A stretch of DNA of 64,000 nucleotides from Flavobacterium faecale (GTDB lineage Bacteria > Bacteroidota > Bacteroidia > Flavobacteriales > Flavobacteriaceae). The notes beneath the pieces are model-generated. The model was given only the letters and a program-made list of their open reading frames with translations. It did no database searches and had not been told where the DNA came from. Both the position numbers and the translations under genes were made by a program. Below, one piece after another: positions 18,449 through 26,876 of this stretch. Within the stretch, counting starts at the first letter, position 1; every line of letters starts with the position of its first letter. The DNA is taken from contig NZ_CP020918.1 of NCBI RefSeq assembly GCF_003076455.1, positions 2,517,501-2,581,500 of the forward strand, written 5' to 3'.

Positions 18449-19519
18449 TTACTGTTTCAAGAAATCCCCCAATATTTTGATGTACAAGTCGATTCCTTCT
18501 TCGATTTCGTTTAGATAAATAAATTCATCTGCAGAGTGGGAACGTAGGGTGTCTCCAGGTCCTAGTTTCAATGATTGACAGCTCAAAACTGACTGATCTG
18601 AGAGGGTAGGAGAACCATAAGTAGTGCGGCCCAATGCGATTCCGGCTTGTACCAAACCGTGAGCTTCGGGTATTGACGAGGCGTTTAGGTGCATGGAGCG
18701 CGGGTTGACCTCTGCGTTTACATGTGCACGAACGGTTTCTAGAATTTCGGTATTGTTATAGCAGTCGTTCACACGGATATCTACCACCAAATCACAGTCA
18801 GATGGAACCACGTTATGTTGTTTTCCGGCATTGATTTGAGTTACCGTCATTTTTACAGGGCCCAATTGCTCTGAGATTTTATCGAAAGCATAGGTTTTAA
18901 ACCATTCGATAATAGGCAGTGTTTTATAAATTGCGCTATCATCATTTTGGTGTGCGGCATGACTTGGTGTTCCTTTGACTTTGACGTCGAGTACCAATAA
19001 ACCTTTTTCGGCAATAGCCAACTGCATCAAAGTCGGTTCACCCACAATGGCGCAGGATAGCTCAGGTAAATGTTTTAAAACGCTGTTCAATCCATTTTTA
19101 CCACTGCTTTCTTCTTCTGCAGATGCGACCATAACTAAGTTGTAGGGCAAGTTTTCTTTTTCGTAAAAATGGACAAAAGTAGATAATAAAGAAACTAAGC
19201 ATCCACCGGCATCATTACTTCCTAATCCGTATAATTTTCCGTCTTTCACAAAGGCATTAAACGGGTCGTTAGTATAGGCTTGATTGGGTCTTACGGTATC
19301 GTGATGTGAATTTAAAAGGAGGGTAGGTTTGGTTTCTTCAAAATGTTTGTTGAATGCCCAAACATTATTATTCTCTCTTTTAAAAGGAATATCATTTTGA
19401 TTGAACCAATTTTCTATTAGAAGTGCAGTCTGGTCTTCTTCGCTAGAAAAGGAGGGAGTCTCAATTAAAGCCTCTAAAAGTGAAATTGCTTCTTGCGTAA
19501 GGATTTCTATATTTTTCAT
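18449..19519 (-). CDS. argE: M20 deacylase, N-acyl-ornithine/citrulline deacylase
   Basis: A zinc aminoacylase of the M20 family, 356 residues. Metal and catalytic motifs are visible: NSHHDTV (His and Asp ligands), GSNDAGG (bridging Asp) and ASAEEESSG (general base Glu). Within this operon it should remove the acyl group from N-acyl-citrulline or N-acyl-ornithine to release the free amino acid for ArgG. In Bacteroides the acyl group is succinyl. The carbamoyltransferase in this operon suggests the same, although the specificity of ArgE itself cannot be read from the sequence. It lies 80 bases downstream of argB. Confidence 0.9.
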   Translation of the reverse strand: MKNIEILTQEAISLLEALIETPSFSSEEDQTALLIENWFNQNDIPFKRENNNVWAFNKHFEETKPTLLLNSHHDTVRPNQAYTNDPFNAFVKDGKLYGLGSNDAGGCLVSLLSTFVHFYEKENLPYNLVMVASAEEESSGKNGLNSVLKHLPELSCAIVGEPTLMQLAIAEKGLLVLDVKVKGTPSHAAHQNDDSAIYKTLPIIEWFKTYAFDKISEQLGPVKMTVTQINAGKQHNVVPSDCDLVVDIRVNDCYNNTEILETVRAHVNAEVNPRSMHLNASSIPEAHGLVQAGIALGRTTYGSPTLSDQSVLSCQSLKLGPGDTLRSHSADEFIYLNEIEEGIDLYIKILGDFLKQ

Positions 19520-19599
19520 TTATATCGGTTTTTAAACACAGTTTTCAGTAGATTTCACATATACTTTTGAAAGTCAAAGTGATTATTAGGTGTTTAATT

Positions 19600-20385
19600 T
19601 TATAATTGTATCGTTGTACATATAGTTTCTGTATTTTTCAACATTTTGTGGTGTCCGATTCGGATTTTTTGTACTCCTTTGTTCAAACTATTAAAACAGT
19701 TGTCTAATTTAGGAATCATTCCCGAATGAATCGCTTTTTCGTCTTTTAATTTTGAATACAATTCGGCATTCATATTCGCAATCACAGAACTATCATCTTC
19801 TGAATCGAATAAAACACCCGGTTTTTCGAAGCAATAATTTAACGTCACCTCATAAACCTCAGATAAAGCAATTGCCAATTCGCTTGCAATAGTATCAGCA
19901 TTGGTATTGAGCAGTTGACCTTTTTTGTCGTGGGTGATTGCGCAAAAAACAGGCGTGATTCCGGCTTCGATTAGCGTTTGTAAAAGTGTCGTGTTTACCT
20001 TTTTGACATCGCCTACAAATCCGTAATCAATCGTGGGATGATTTCTTTTTTCAGACTGAATTAAATTTCCATCTGCGCCAGAAAATCCGATGGCATTGGT
20101 ATTGTTTGCTTGCAATTGAGCAACTACTTCTTTGTTGATTTGTCCTGCATAAATCATGACAACTACCTCAAGCATAGCAGCATCTGTAATGCGACGTCCG
20201 TCAATCATTTGCGGAACAAGTCCAATGCTTTTGGCCATTTTGGTAGCTGATTTTCCGCCACCGTGAACTAATACTTTATGCCCTTCAATTTTAGAAAAAT
20301 CGCTCAGAAACTGTTGTAATTCGTTGGCATCATCAATGATGTTTCCGCCAATTTTCACAAGGGTTACTATTTTTTTATTGCTCAT
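19600..20385 (-). CDS. argB: N-acylglutamate kinase
   Basis: An amino-acid kinase of 261 residues that phosphorylates the gamma-carboxylate of N-acetyl- or N-succinyl-glutamate. The glycine-rich start is KIGGNIIDD, and HGGGKSATKMAKSIG, DGRRITDAAMLEVV and a late MIPKLDNCFNSL segment are classic for ArgB. Its start overlaps the end of the argF-like gene by 11 bases, implying translational coupling. In Bacteroidota the family member works on N-succinylglutamate; the acyl preference here is inferred from the neighbouring carbamoyltransferase. Confidence 0.93.
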   Translation of the reverse strand: MSNKKIVTLVKIGGNIIDDANELQQFLSDFSKIEGHKVLVHGGGKSATKMAKSIGLVPQMIDGRRITDAAMLEVVVMIYAGQINKEVVAQLQANNTNAIGFSGADGNLIQSEKRNHPTIDYGFVGDVKKVNTTLLQTLIEAGITPVFCAITHDKKGQLLNTNADTIASELAIALSEVYEVTLNYCFEKPGVLFDSEDDSSVIANMNAELYSKLKDEKAIHSGMIPKLDNCFNSLNKGVQKIRIGHHKMLKNTETICTTIQL

Positions 20386-21322
20386 TTTTCAATATTTTTT
20401 GAAGCACCAATTGTGCCGCATAGGTTCTATTATTTGCTTGTTCGATTACAATGGAGTTTTCGCTATCCAAGACTTCGTCAGCTACAACAACGTTACGACG
20501 CACAGGTAAGCAGTGCATGAATTTAGCATTGTTTGTCAAAGCCATTTTTGCTGCATTGACCGTCCAATTTGGGTCAGAATTGGTTATTTTACCGTAGTCG
20601 TTGTAATTACTCCAGTTTTTGGTATAGATAAAATCGGCATTCTCAAATGCTTTGTCTTGATCGTATTCTATTTTTGAATCCTTTGTGATTTCAGGATTTA
20701 GTTCATATCCTTCGGGATGGGTAATTACAAAATCAGCATCTTGCAACTGCATCATTTCTACAAAAGAGTTGGCTACCGCTTGTGGCAATGCTCTTGGGTG
20801 AGGTGCCCATGACAGTACTACTTTTGGTCTGTGTGCGGTTTTGTGCTCTTCCATTGTGATTGCATCTGCAAGGGATTGTAGTGGGTGACCTGTACAACCT
20901 TCCATGTTCACGATTGGCACAGTTGCATATTTTAAGAAACCTGCCAAAACGGTTTCGGCGTTGTCTTTTTCTTTGTCTACCAAACCGGCAAAAGCTCTGA
21001 TGGCAACAATATCGCAGTATTGTGAAACAACTTCTGCTGCTTCTTTGATATGTTCAGATGCCCCTTTGTTCATAATGGCTCCATCTTCAAACTCCAACGT
21101 CCATCCCTCATTGGTGAAGTTCATGACCATGACATTCATTCCTAAATTCAAGGCTGCTTTTTGCGTGCTTAAACGCGTACGTAGACTTGGATTAAAAAAC
21201 AACATTCCGAGGGTTTTATGTTTTCCTAGTTTCTTATTCTTTAAGGGATTTTTTTTGATTTTCAAGGCATCTTTAACCCAGTCTGATAGGTTGTTGATGT
21301 TTTGTACTGAGATGTAATTCAT
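20375..21322 (-). CDS. argF': N-acyl-ornithine carbamoyltransferase, probably succinyl-specific
   Basis: 315 residues. It carries the carbamoyl-phosphate signature FFNPSLRTRLSTQKAALNLG and the C-terminal FMHCLPVRRN, and in sequence it follows the Bacteroides argF' type rather than ordinary ornithine carbamoyltransferase. The residue that discriminates substrates (Glu92 in the acetylornithine enzyme of Xanthomonas, Pro90 in the succinylornithine enzyme of Bacteroides) aligns with Ser89 here, in MNKGASEH. Published mutants of the Xanthomonas Glu to small residues, including Ser as I recall, switch it to succinylornithine. I therefore predict N-succinyl-L-ornithine as substrate. It overlaps argB. 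Confidence 0.9.
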   Translation of the reverse strand: MNYISVQNINNLSDWVKDALKIKKNPLKNKKLGKHKTLGMLFFNPSLRTRLSTQKAALNLGMNVMVMNFTNEGWTLEFEDGAIMNKGASEHIKEAAEVVSQYCDIVAIRAFAGLVDKEKDNAETVLAGFLKYATVPIVNMEGCTGHPLQSLADAITMEEHKTAHRPKVVLSWAPHPRALPQAVANSFVEMMQLQDADFVITHPEGYELNPEITKDSKIEYDQDKAFENADFIYTKNWSNYNDYGKITNSDPNWTVNAAKMALTNNAKFMHCLPVRRNVVVADEVLDSENSIVIEQANNRTYAAQLVLQKILKNEQ

Positions 21323-21340
21323 TTTTTATGTATTTGAATT

Positions 21341-21604
21341 GTACTGATTTACTATTGTTGTGTTTTTATGGACGCGGATTGTACTGATTCGCTATCGCGA
21401 AAACGCGGATAAAATCTGATTTTTTTCTTTTTGATTAGCACAGATTAGCTAAAGCTAATTTTGATTTGTACTGATTTATTATTGTTGCATTTTTATGGAC
21501 GCGGATTATACTGATTCGCTATCGCGAAAACGCGGATAAAATCTGATATTCTTCATTTTGATTAGCACAGATTAGCTAAAGCTAATTTTGATTTGTACTG
21601 ATTT
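21341..21604. repeat. Two 127-bp tandem repeats downstream of the GxxExxY gene
   Basis: Units start GTACTGATTT at 21341 and 21468, with a partial third start at 21595. Each contains GATTCGCTATCGCGAAAACG and a TTAGCTAAAGCTAA palindrome. A related sequence in the opposite orientation lies upstream of the same gene at 22104-22200. The repeats fill the 311-base gap before argF'. Confidence 0.85.
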
Positions 21605-21633
21605 AAGTTGCATGTGATTTAGCTTCTTCTTCT

Positions 21634-22023
21634 TTATTTTCTTCGCTTTCTATTGTTTTCGAATACTTTTCTTTTAAACTCTGGTTTTGGACCAAAATTC
21701 ATTAGTAATCCTAATTCACAATCTGTTGCCCGAAGATAATTGAGTATTTGATTTTCATATTGTTCATTTATGTGATCAACTGCTTTTAATTCCAATAATA
21801 CTTTGTTCTCAACTATTAGGTCAACTACGTAATCACCGACTTGCTGTTCTTTATAATAGACCGCTATTCTTTTTTCAGGTTCTACTACTAAATTTTTATT
21901 TCTTAATTCTATACATAAAGCGTTTTGATATACTTTTTCCAAAAAACCATATCCCAACTCATTGTAGACTTCATAAAAGGTCTTGATGATAACATTTGTA
22001 AGTTCTTCGTGTAGTAAAGGCAT
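21634..22023 (-). CDS. GxxExxY protein (PDDEXK_3-like nuclease fold)
   Basis: 129 residues from the Met of MPLLHEELTNVI; an upstream Met at 22086 would add a non-homologous 21-residue tail. The name-giving motif is GYGFLEKVYQNAL, and GDYVVDLIVENKVLLELKA has the D-x(n)-ExK spacing of PD-(D/E)XK nucleases. The family is very common in Bacteroidota, often dispersed among repeats; its function is unknown. Here it interrupts the arg/pro operon and is bracketed by inverted copies of a palindromic repeat, which suggests recent insertion. Confidence 0.88.
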   Translation of the reverse strand: MPLLHEELTNVIIKTFYEVYNELGYGFLEKVYQNALCIELRNKNLVVEPEKRIAVYYKEQQVGDYVVDLIVENKVLLELKAVDHINEQYENQILNYLRATDCELGLLMNFGPKPEFKRKVFENNRKRRK

Positions 22024-22103
22024 ACTTTCTAAATCATAAGCGTTGAAAAAACAATTAAAAGCATCTATAAGTCTATTGAGACACAATATAATAAATCCTT
22101 TTT

Positions 22104-22200
22104 AATTCAAATTAGCTTTAGCTAATCAAAAATAGTCACAATAGAATTAAAAAAAATCGTTTTGATCCTCGGCTTCGCGCAAGCGAATCCGTTTCATCCA
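22104..22200. repeat. Inverted counterpart of the 127-bp repeat
   Basis: AAATTAGCTTTAGCTAATCAA and GCGCAAGCGAATCCG (both cut) are reverse-complement relatives of blocks in the 21341-21604 repeats. Together they flank the GxxExxY gene. Confidence 0.6.
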
Positions 22201-22210
22201 AGTCCCAACT

Positions 22211-22969
22211 CTACACAATCTTAGTAAAAGGTATTGTATTATTTATAGCATTCAAAATAAAGTTGTCATTTAACCCATTCACAATCCAAGTTTCAATATT
22301 GGCAGCTTTGGCTATTGCGGCAGCTTCAATCTTAGACTGCATACCACCAGTTCCATGTGATGATTTTGAGTCGCCTACTTCTTGTTGCATTAAATTCAAA
22401 TCTGTTACAATCGAAATCGTTTCTGGATTTTTATCCTGAAAAGTAGCTTTGGTATAGATTCCGTTGGTATTGGTAGCGATAATTAAAATGTCAACATTCA
22501 GCAATACAGCCGTTAATGCTGCTAATTTATCGTTGTCACCAAATTTAATTTCGTCCGTAGCTACCGTATCATTTTCATTGATGATCGGAATATAATTATT
22601 TTTAACCAACACATTTATTGTATTGACAATATTGACTTTGGTATTTTCTTTTTCGAAATCAGAATAGGAGAGTAGGCATTGCGATGTGTGTAAACCCAAG
22701 TCGCTAAAATTTTCATGGTATATCCGCATCAAATGAGGCTGCCCGATCGAAGCAAGCGCTTGCTTCACAAAAACTTCTTGATCGTTATTGTCCAATTTTA
22801 CAAATTGCTTGGCCGCTGCAATCGCACCCGAACTCACAATTATAAATTCGTATTCCTCTTTTAACGCAGCAATTTGGACACCAATATCTTCAATCTTTCC
22901 TCTCGAAATATGATTGGTTTCTCTGGTGAGTGTGTTGCTTCCTATTTTTAGTAAAATTCTTTTTTTCAT
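22211..22969 (-). CDS. proB: Glutamate 5-kinase
   Basis: Phosphorylates glutamate to gamma-glutamyl phosphate, the first step of proline synthesis. The start KRILLKIGSNTLT, the FIIVSSGAIAAAK block and INENDTVATDEIKFGDND define the amino-acid kinase active site. At 252 residues it lacks the C-terminal PUA domain of the E. coli enzyme, a common short form. It is downstream of proA, the reverse of the usual proBA order. A short repeat-rich spacer lies between them. Confidence 0.94.
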   Translation of the reverse strand: MKKRILLKIGSNTLTRETNHISRGKIEDIGVQIAALKEEYEFIIVSSGAIAAAKQFVKLDNNDQEVFVKQALASIGQPHLMRIYHENFSDLGLHTSQCLLSYSDFEKENTKVNIVNTINVLVKNNYIPIINENDTVATDEIKFGDNDKLAALTAVLLNVDILIIATNTNGIYTKATFQDKNPETISIVTDLNLMQQEVGDSKSSHGTGGMQSKIEAAAIAKAANIETWIVNGLNDNFILNAINNTIPFTKIV

Positions 22970-22975
22970 TTTATG

Positions 22976-23071
22976 CTTTTAGCCTTTAGCTTTTAGCTAT
23001 TGGCATTATGACTTGTACTTTAATTTCAATCCAATACAGCTAAAAGCTAAAAGCCAATAGCCAAATGCTTG
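22976..23071. repeat. Inverted TTTTAGC-type repeat between proA and proB
   Basis: Left part contains TTTAGCTTTTAGCTATTGGC and right part GCTAAAAGCTAAAAGCCAAT, which are mutually inverted over roughly 20 bases. This may form a hairpin in the operon transcript. Confidence 0.6.
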
Positions 23072-23076
23072 AATGT

Positions 23077-24273
23077 CTATCTTATTTGTCCATCCCCGTA
23101 AACGTACCATTTGTTGGTTACCAAATGCTGTAAACCAATTGGTCCACGTTGGTGTAATTTGTCGGTACTGATGGCCAATTCGCCACCTAAACCAAATTGT
23201 CCACCATCGGTAAAACGAGTCGAAGCATTGTGATATACAGATGCTGCGTCTACATTCTCCATGAATACTTGCGCATCATCTGCAACCTCTGTAATGATCG
23301 AAGCAGAGTGACCGCCACAATATTTATTAATTTTAGCAATCGCTTCTTCATCAGAATTTACGACCCCAATTACAATTTTATAATTCAAAAACTCTTCGTA
23401 CCAAATTGCTTCATTTTCGATTTCTGGAACCTGAGTCGCTTTTGCAAAGGCGCTATCTCCCAAAACTTCTACATTGAATTTTTGCAATTCGGTCACCAAT
23501 TCTTTTGCAAAACTTTCCCAATTCGGAACTTTAGTATCTATTACAACCTTGTCAAGAGCATTGCAAACTCCAATATTGGTTGTTTTTCCGTTAATGATGA
23601 TGTCCATCGCTTTTTTCAAGTCGGCAGATTGATTCACATAAACAAAGTTATTTCCACGACCGCTTACAATTACTGGGCAAGTAGCGAACTTTTTGGTGAA
23701 TTCAATTAGTTTTTCGCCACCACGAGGAACGATTAAATCGACTTTTTGCGTTGGTTTTTCTAGGAATGCTTGCGTTTGTGCTCTATCATAATTTAGGTAT
23801 TCAACCCATTCTGTAGCAACGCCATTACTCTCTAATGCTTGGTGCCAAAGGCTCACAATTTTTTGGTTCGAAAGCAATGATTCTTTTCCGCCTTTCAACA
23901 AGATTTTGTTTCCCGACTTAAAAGCGATTCCTCCCGCTTCGACAGTGACGTCTGGGCGCGATTCGTATATGATTAAAATAGTTCCAAAAGCGGCAGTTTT
24001 ATTGCTGATTTTCATTCCGTTCTCGTGTGTAAACGTGAACCGAACTTGTCCAACAGGGTCTTCCTGACTAGCCAATTGTTGCATTGAAAGGATCATGCCG
24101 TCCACTTTGGCATCATCAACCAATAAACGTTTCTCCATAGCCAAATCTTCACCGTTGTAGTTGGCTAAATCTTGCTGGTTAATCGCTTTTAGGTTTTCTC
24201 TTTCTGGCTCTAATAAAGCCGCCATTGTAGTTAAAACAGCATTTCTTTTTTCGATTGGAAGTATTTTGTTCAT
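23077..24273 (-). CDS. proA: Glutamate-5-semialdehyde dehydrogenase (gamma-glutamyl phosphate reductase)
   Basis: NADPH-dependent reduction of gamma-glutamyl phosphate, the second step of proline synthesis. 398 residues with IIYESRPDVTVEAG, ALKSGN-like AFKSGNKILLKGGKE, PRGGEKLIEF and the catalytic-Cys region NIGVCNALDKVVI. The C-terminal FTDGGQFGLGGELAIST is typical. It is cotranscribed with proB. The final enzyme of the pathway, ProC, is not in this window. The DUF1016 gene lies immediately upstream, 33 bases away. Confidence 0.95.
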   Translation of the reverse strand: MNKILPIEKRNAVLTTMAALLEPERENLKAINQQDLANYNGEDLAMEKRLLVDDAKVDGMILSMQQLASQEDPVGQVRFTFTHENGMKISNKTAAFGTILIIYESRPDVTVEAGGIAFKSGNKILLKGGKESLLSNQKIVSLWHQALESNGVATEWVEYLNYDRAQTQAFLEKPTQKVDLIVPRGGEKLIEFTKKFATCPVIVSGRGNNFVYVNQSADLKKAMDIIINGKTTNIGVCNALDKVVIDTKVPNWESFAKELVTELQKFNVEVLGDSAFAKATQVPEIENEAIWYEEFLNYKIVIGVVNSDEEAIAKINKYCGGHSASIITEVADDAQVFMENVDAASVYHNASTRFTDGGQFGLGGELAISTDKLHQRGPIGLQHLVTNKWYVYGDGQIR

Positions 24274-24306
24274 TGTGTTTTATTTTTTACAATTTATAAA
24301 ATAATT

Positions 24307-25320
24307 TTATAAATCATTCAATTCTAATTCTATTTGTTCAACTGTTGGCAATTTGCTTTGATAATTTTTAGGCAATGCCTGTGTTAGTTGATATTCGCTT
24401 ATTCCGATTGGTTTTTGAATATCACGAATTGAGTACTCCGCTTCAATTTTATCTTTATGTTTGCAAAGAATCAATCCAATAGACGGATTGTCTTGTGGAT
24501 GTTTTAATTGACTATCAATTGCAGATAAATAAAAATTTAGTTTACCTGCATATTCAGGTTTAAATTTTCCTGATTTTAACTCTAAAACAATGTAACAACG
24601 CAATTCTAAATGATAAAAAAGCAAATCAATTGCGTAATTATTTTCTCCAACTTGAATTGCATATTGTCTACCCACAAAAGCAAAACCTTTACCAAGCTCC
24701 AATAAAAAGCTTGTGATATGCTGCATCATTGCAGATTCAATCTCTCTTTCTAATGCGTCATTTTCTAATCCTAAAAAATCAAAGTTATAAGGGTTTTTCA
24801 AAGTTTCAATTGCTAATTGAGACTCGAACTCTGGTAAAGTATTCTTGAAATTAGTTACTGCTTTTCCTTTTGATAGAAAAAAGTTGTTTTTTATTTGAAT
24901 TTCGAGTTGTTCTCTGCTCCAACCGTTTTGTACAGTTGCATTTGCATAAAAAATAGCTTCATCAGTATTTTTTATTTTCGAAATAATTAACCTATTATGT
25001 CCCCAAGGAATTTGTGCCACAGCCTGTGGCACAATTGAATCGATAGACTCATAAAATAAGTACCATTGGCGAATAGCATATAAATTTCGTCTCGAAAAAC
25101 CACTAATATCAGGAAAACTCAACTTTAAATCTATCGATAATTGTTCTAAAACTGAATCTCCCCAGTTTGCTTCTTTTTGCTTGCTGACAATGTCTTTCGC
25201 CAAATCCCAATACAATTCCATGAGCTGAGAGTTTACCTTAACCGCAACCGTCAATTGAGCAAATTTTATTTTTTGCTTAATTGATTTGAGCCATGGTTTA
25301 TAGGTGTTTTCTAAATTCAT
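24307..25320 (-). CDS. DUF1016 / YhcG-type PD-(D/E)XK nuclease-like protein
   Basis: 337 residues. The N-terminal DUF1016 helical domain (about 1-150) includes WGDSVLEQLSIDLK and FSRRNLYAIRQWYLFY. The C-terminal PDDEXK domain has AIDLLFYHLELRCYIVLELKSGKF, abbreviated D-LLFY and ELKSGKF, matching the D-ExK core, then GKLNFYLSAID. Family members are often associated with restriction or mobile loci; the biochemical role is unsettled. It sits between argD and proA on the operon strand with a repeat (copy B) just upstream, an arrangement that looks like an insertion into a biosynthetic operon. Confidence 0.9.
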   Translation of the reverse strand: MNLENTYKPWLKSIKQKIKFAQLTVAVKVNSQLMELYWDLAKDIVSKQKEANWGDSVLEQLSIDLKLSFPDISGFSRRNLYAIRQWYLFYESIDSIVPQAVAQIPWGHNRLIISKIKNTDEAIFYANATVQNGWSREQLEIQIKNNFFLSKGKAVTNFKNTLPEFESQLAIETLKNPYNFDFLGLENDALEREIESAMMQHITSFLLELGKGFAFVGRQYAIQVGENNYAIDLLFYHLELRCYIVLELKSGKFKPEYAGKLNFYLSAIDSQLKHPQDNPSIGLILCKHKDKIEAEYSIRDIQKPIGISEYQLTQALPKNYQSKLPTVEQIELELNDL

Positions 25321-25373
25321 TAAAAGGGTGCACTGTTATATTACTTACTTTATCGTTTTGCAAAATAATTGTA

Positions 25374-25477
25374 TGGGCGTGTCCCTATCGGGTCGGGCTA
25401 TTCGCTACAATCTTTTTTATTCATTTCCGCTAACGCTACAATCAATAAAAAAGGATTTTCGCTGCTATCCCTCACGC
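25374..25477. repeat. Dispersed palindromic repeat, copy B (best preserved)
   Basis: Starts TGGGCGTGTCCC and ends CTATCCCTCACGC, with inner elements GGGCTATTCGCTACAATC and AAGGATTTTCGCTG and a central hairpin. It serves as the reference copy for the family. It separates argD from the DUF1016 gene. Confidence 0.8.
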
Positions 25478-25580
25478 AAAACATAATGGAATTCTTTTTA
25501 ATTTATGATTAACGATTTTAGAAGTAGATGAAAAAATATCAGTTCCATATCTAAAATCGTTATTCTTCAATCGTTAATTT

Positions 25581-26720
25581 TCACCCTTTCAATTCCGCCA
25601 ACGATTCCTGCAATGCTATAATGAATGTATCAATAGCATCAGTCGTAATTGTCAAAGGAGGCAAGATTCTCAATAAGTTTTTATTGTTTGCTCCTCCGGT
25701 AAAAATGTGTTTTTCAATAATCATTTTCTTTCTCAAGGCACTTACATCGAAATCAAATTCAACTCCAAGCATTAGTCCTCTACCTTTTACTTTGATGATT
25801 TCCGGAACTGCCTTGATCGCTTCCAAAAAGTAGGCTTCAACTTTGGTAGCGTTTGCCATCAAGTTTTCTTTTTCCATCACTTCTAGCACAGCAATACTTG
25901 CAGCACAGGCCAAATGACTACCACCAAAAGTAGTTCCTAGCAATCCGTAGCTTGCTTTGAAATGAGGAGCAATTAAAATTCCGCCAATCGGGAAACCATT
26001 CCCCATACCTTTTGCCATGCAAATAATATCTGGTGTGATGCCGTGAAATTGGTGTGCAAAGAATTTTCCGCTTCTTCCAAATCCGGATTGTACTTCGTCC
26101 ATGATTAGAACTACGTCATGCGCTTTACAAACTTTTTCTAAAGCCTGAAAAAATTCCGTTGTTCCTTGGTCTAAACCACCAACACCTTGAATAGGCTCGA
26201 TGATTACACAAGCAACATCTCCTTTTTTCAATTCGGCTTCTACCAAATCAATTTCATTGAGGGGTAAAAAAGTAACTACTTGTTGCGCATTAATCGGTGC
26301 AACAATTTTCGGATTATCTGTTGTAGCAACAGCTGCCGATGTACGTCCGTGAAAAGCGTTGTTAAAAGATATAACTCTTGCTTTATTGGTGTGAAAAGAA
26401 GCCATTTTCAAAGCATTCTCATTCGCTTCTGCTCCAGAAGAGCACAAAAACAAGCTGTAATCGGTATAACCGGAAAGTTTTCCAAGCTTGTCCGCCAATT
26501 CCACTTGCAATGGATTTTGAATCGCATTGGAGTAAAAACTCAAATTATCCAATTGTGCTTTTACTTTTGCAACATAATACGGTTGCGTATGTCCAATAGA
26601 AATTACTCCGTGACCAGAGTATAAATCTAAATATTCGATTCCTTTGTCGTCTGTAATGGTGCAATCTAATGCTTTTACAGGAGTGATAGGGTATAATGGG
26701 TAAACGTCAAATAAGTTCAT
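25581..26720 (-). CDS. argD: N-acyl-ornithine aminotransferase
   Basis: PLP-dependent class III aminotransferase, 379 residues from the Met of MNLFDVYPLYPITPVK. The in-frame Met 48 bases upstream would translate a C-rich repeat and is rejected. It has SSGAEANENALKMA, FHGRT, the Asp of VLIMDEVQSGFGR and the PLP lysine in CMAKGMGNG. It transfers the amino group from glutamate to N-acyl-glutamate semialdehyde; by operon context the acyl group is probably succinyl. Confidence 0.94.
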   Translation of the reverse strand: MNLFDVYPLYPITPVKALDCTITDDKGIEYLDLYSGHGVISIGHTQPYYVAKVKAQLDNLSFYSNAIQNPLQVELADKLGKLSGYTDYSLFLCSSGAEANENALKMASFHTNKARVISFNNAFHGRTSAAVATTDNPKIVAPINAQQVVTFLPLNEIDLVEAELKKGDVACVIIEPIQGVGGLDQGTTEFFQALEKVCKAHDVVLIMDEVQSGFGRSGKFFAHQFHGITPDIICMAKGMGNGFPIGGILIAPHFKASYGLLGTTFGGSHLACAASIAVLEVMEKENLMANATKVEAYFLEAIKAVPEIIKVKGRGLMLGVEFDFDVSALRKKMIIEKHIFTGGANNKNLLRILPPLTITTDAIDTFIIALQESLAELKG

Positions 26721-26726
26721 TTTTTT

Positions 26727-26756
26727 CCTCCCCCTAGCCCCCTCCGAAGGAGGGGG
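26727..26756. repeat. C-rich hairpin repeat before argD
   Basis: CCCCCTCC-GAA-GGAGGGGG makes an eight-base-pair stem with a three-base loop, preceded by CCCCCTAGC. It overlaps the argD leader and belongs to a repeat type common in Bacteroidota intergenic DNA. A related inverted copy is at 26852-26876. Confidence 0.75.
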
Positions 26757-26851
26757 TATAAATGACAACGGGGGGTGTTGCTTTTAAATCAGTAATTAAT
26801 TGTAAAAAGTAATATTTATTTAAATTCTGCTTTGTCGATAATTTTGCTCAG

Positions 26852-26876
26852 TTCCCCCTTCGGGGGCTAGGGGGAT
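26852..26876. repeat. C-rich hairpin repeat after argC
   Basis: TTCCCCCTTCGGGGG followed by CTAGGGGGA, immediately past the argC stop codon. It is inverted relative to the copy at 26727, so the two could pair across the argC-argD spacer. Confidence 0.75.
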
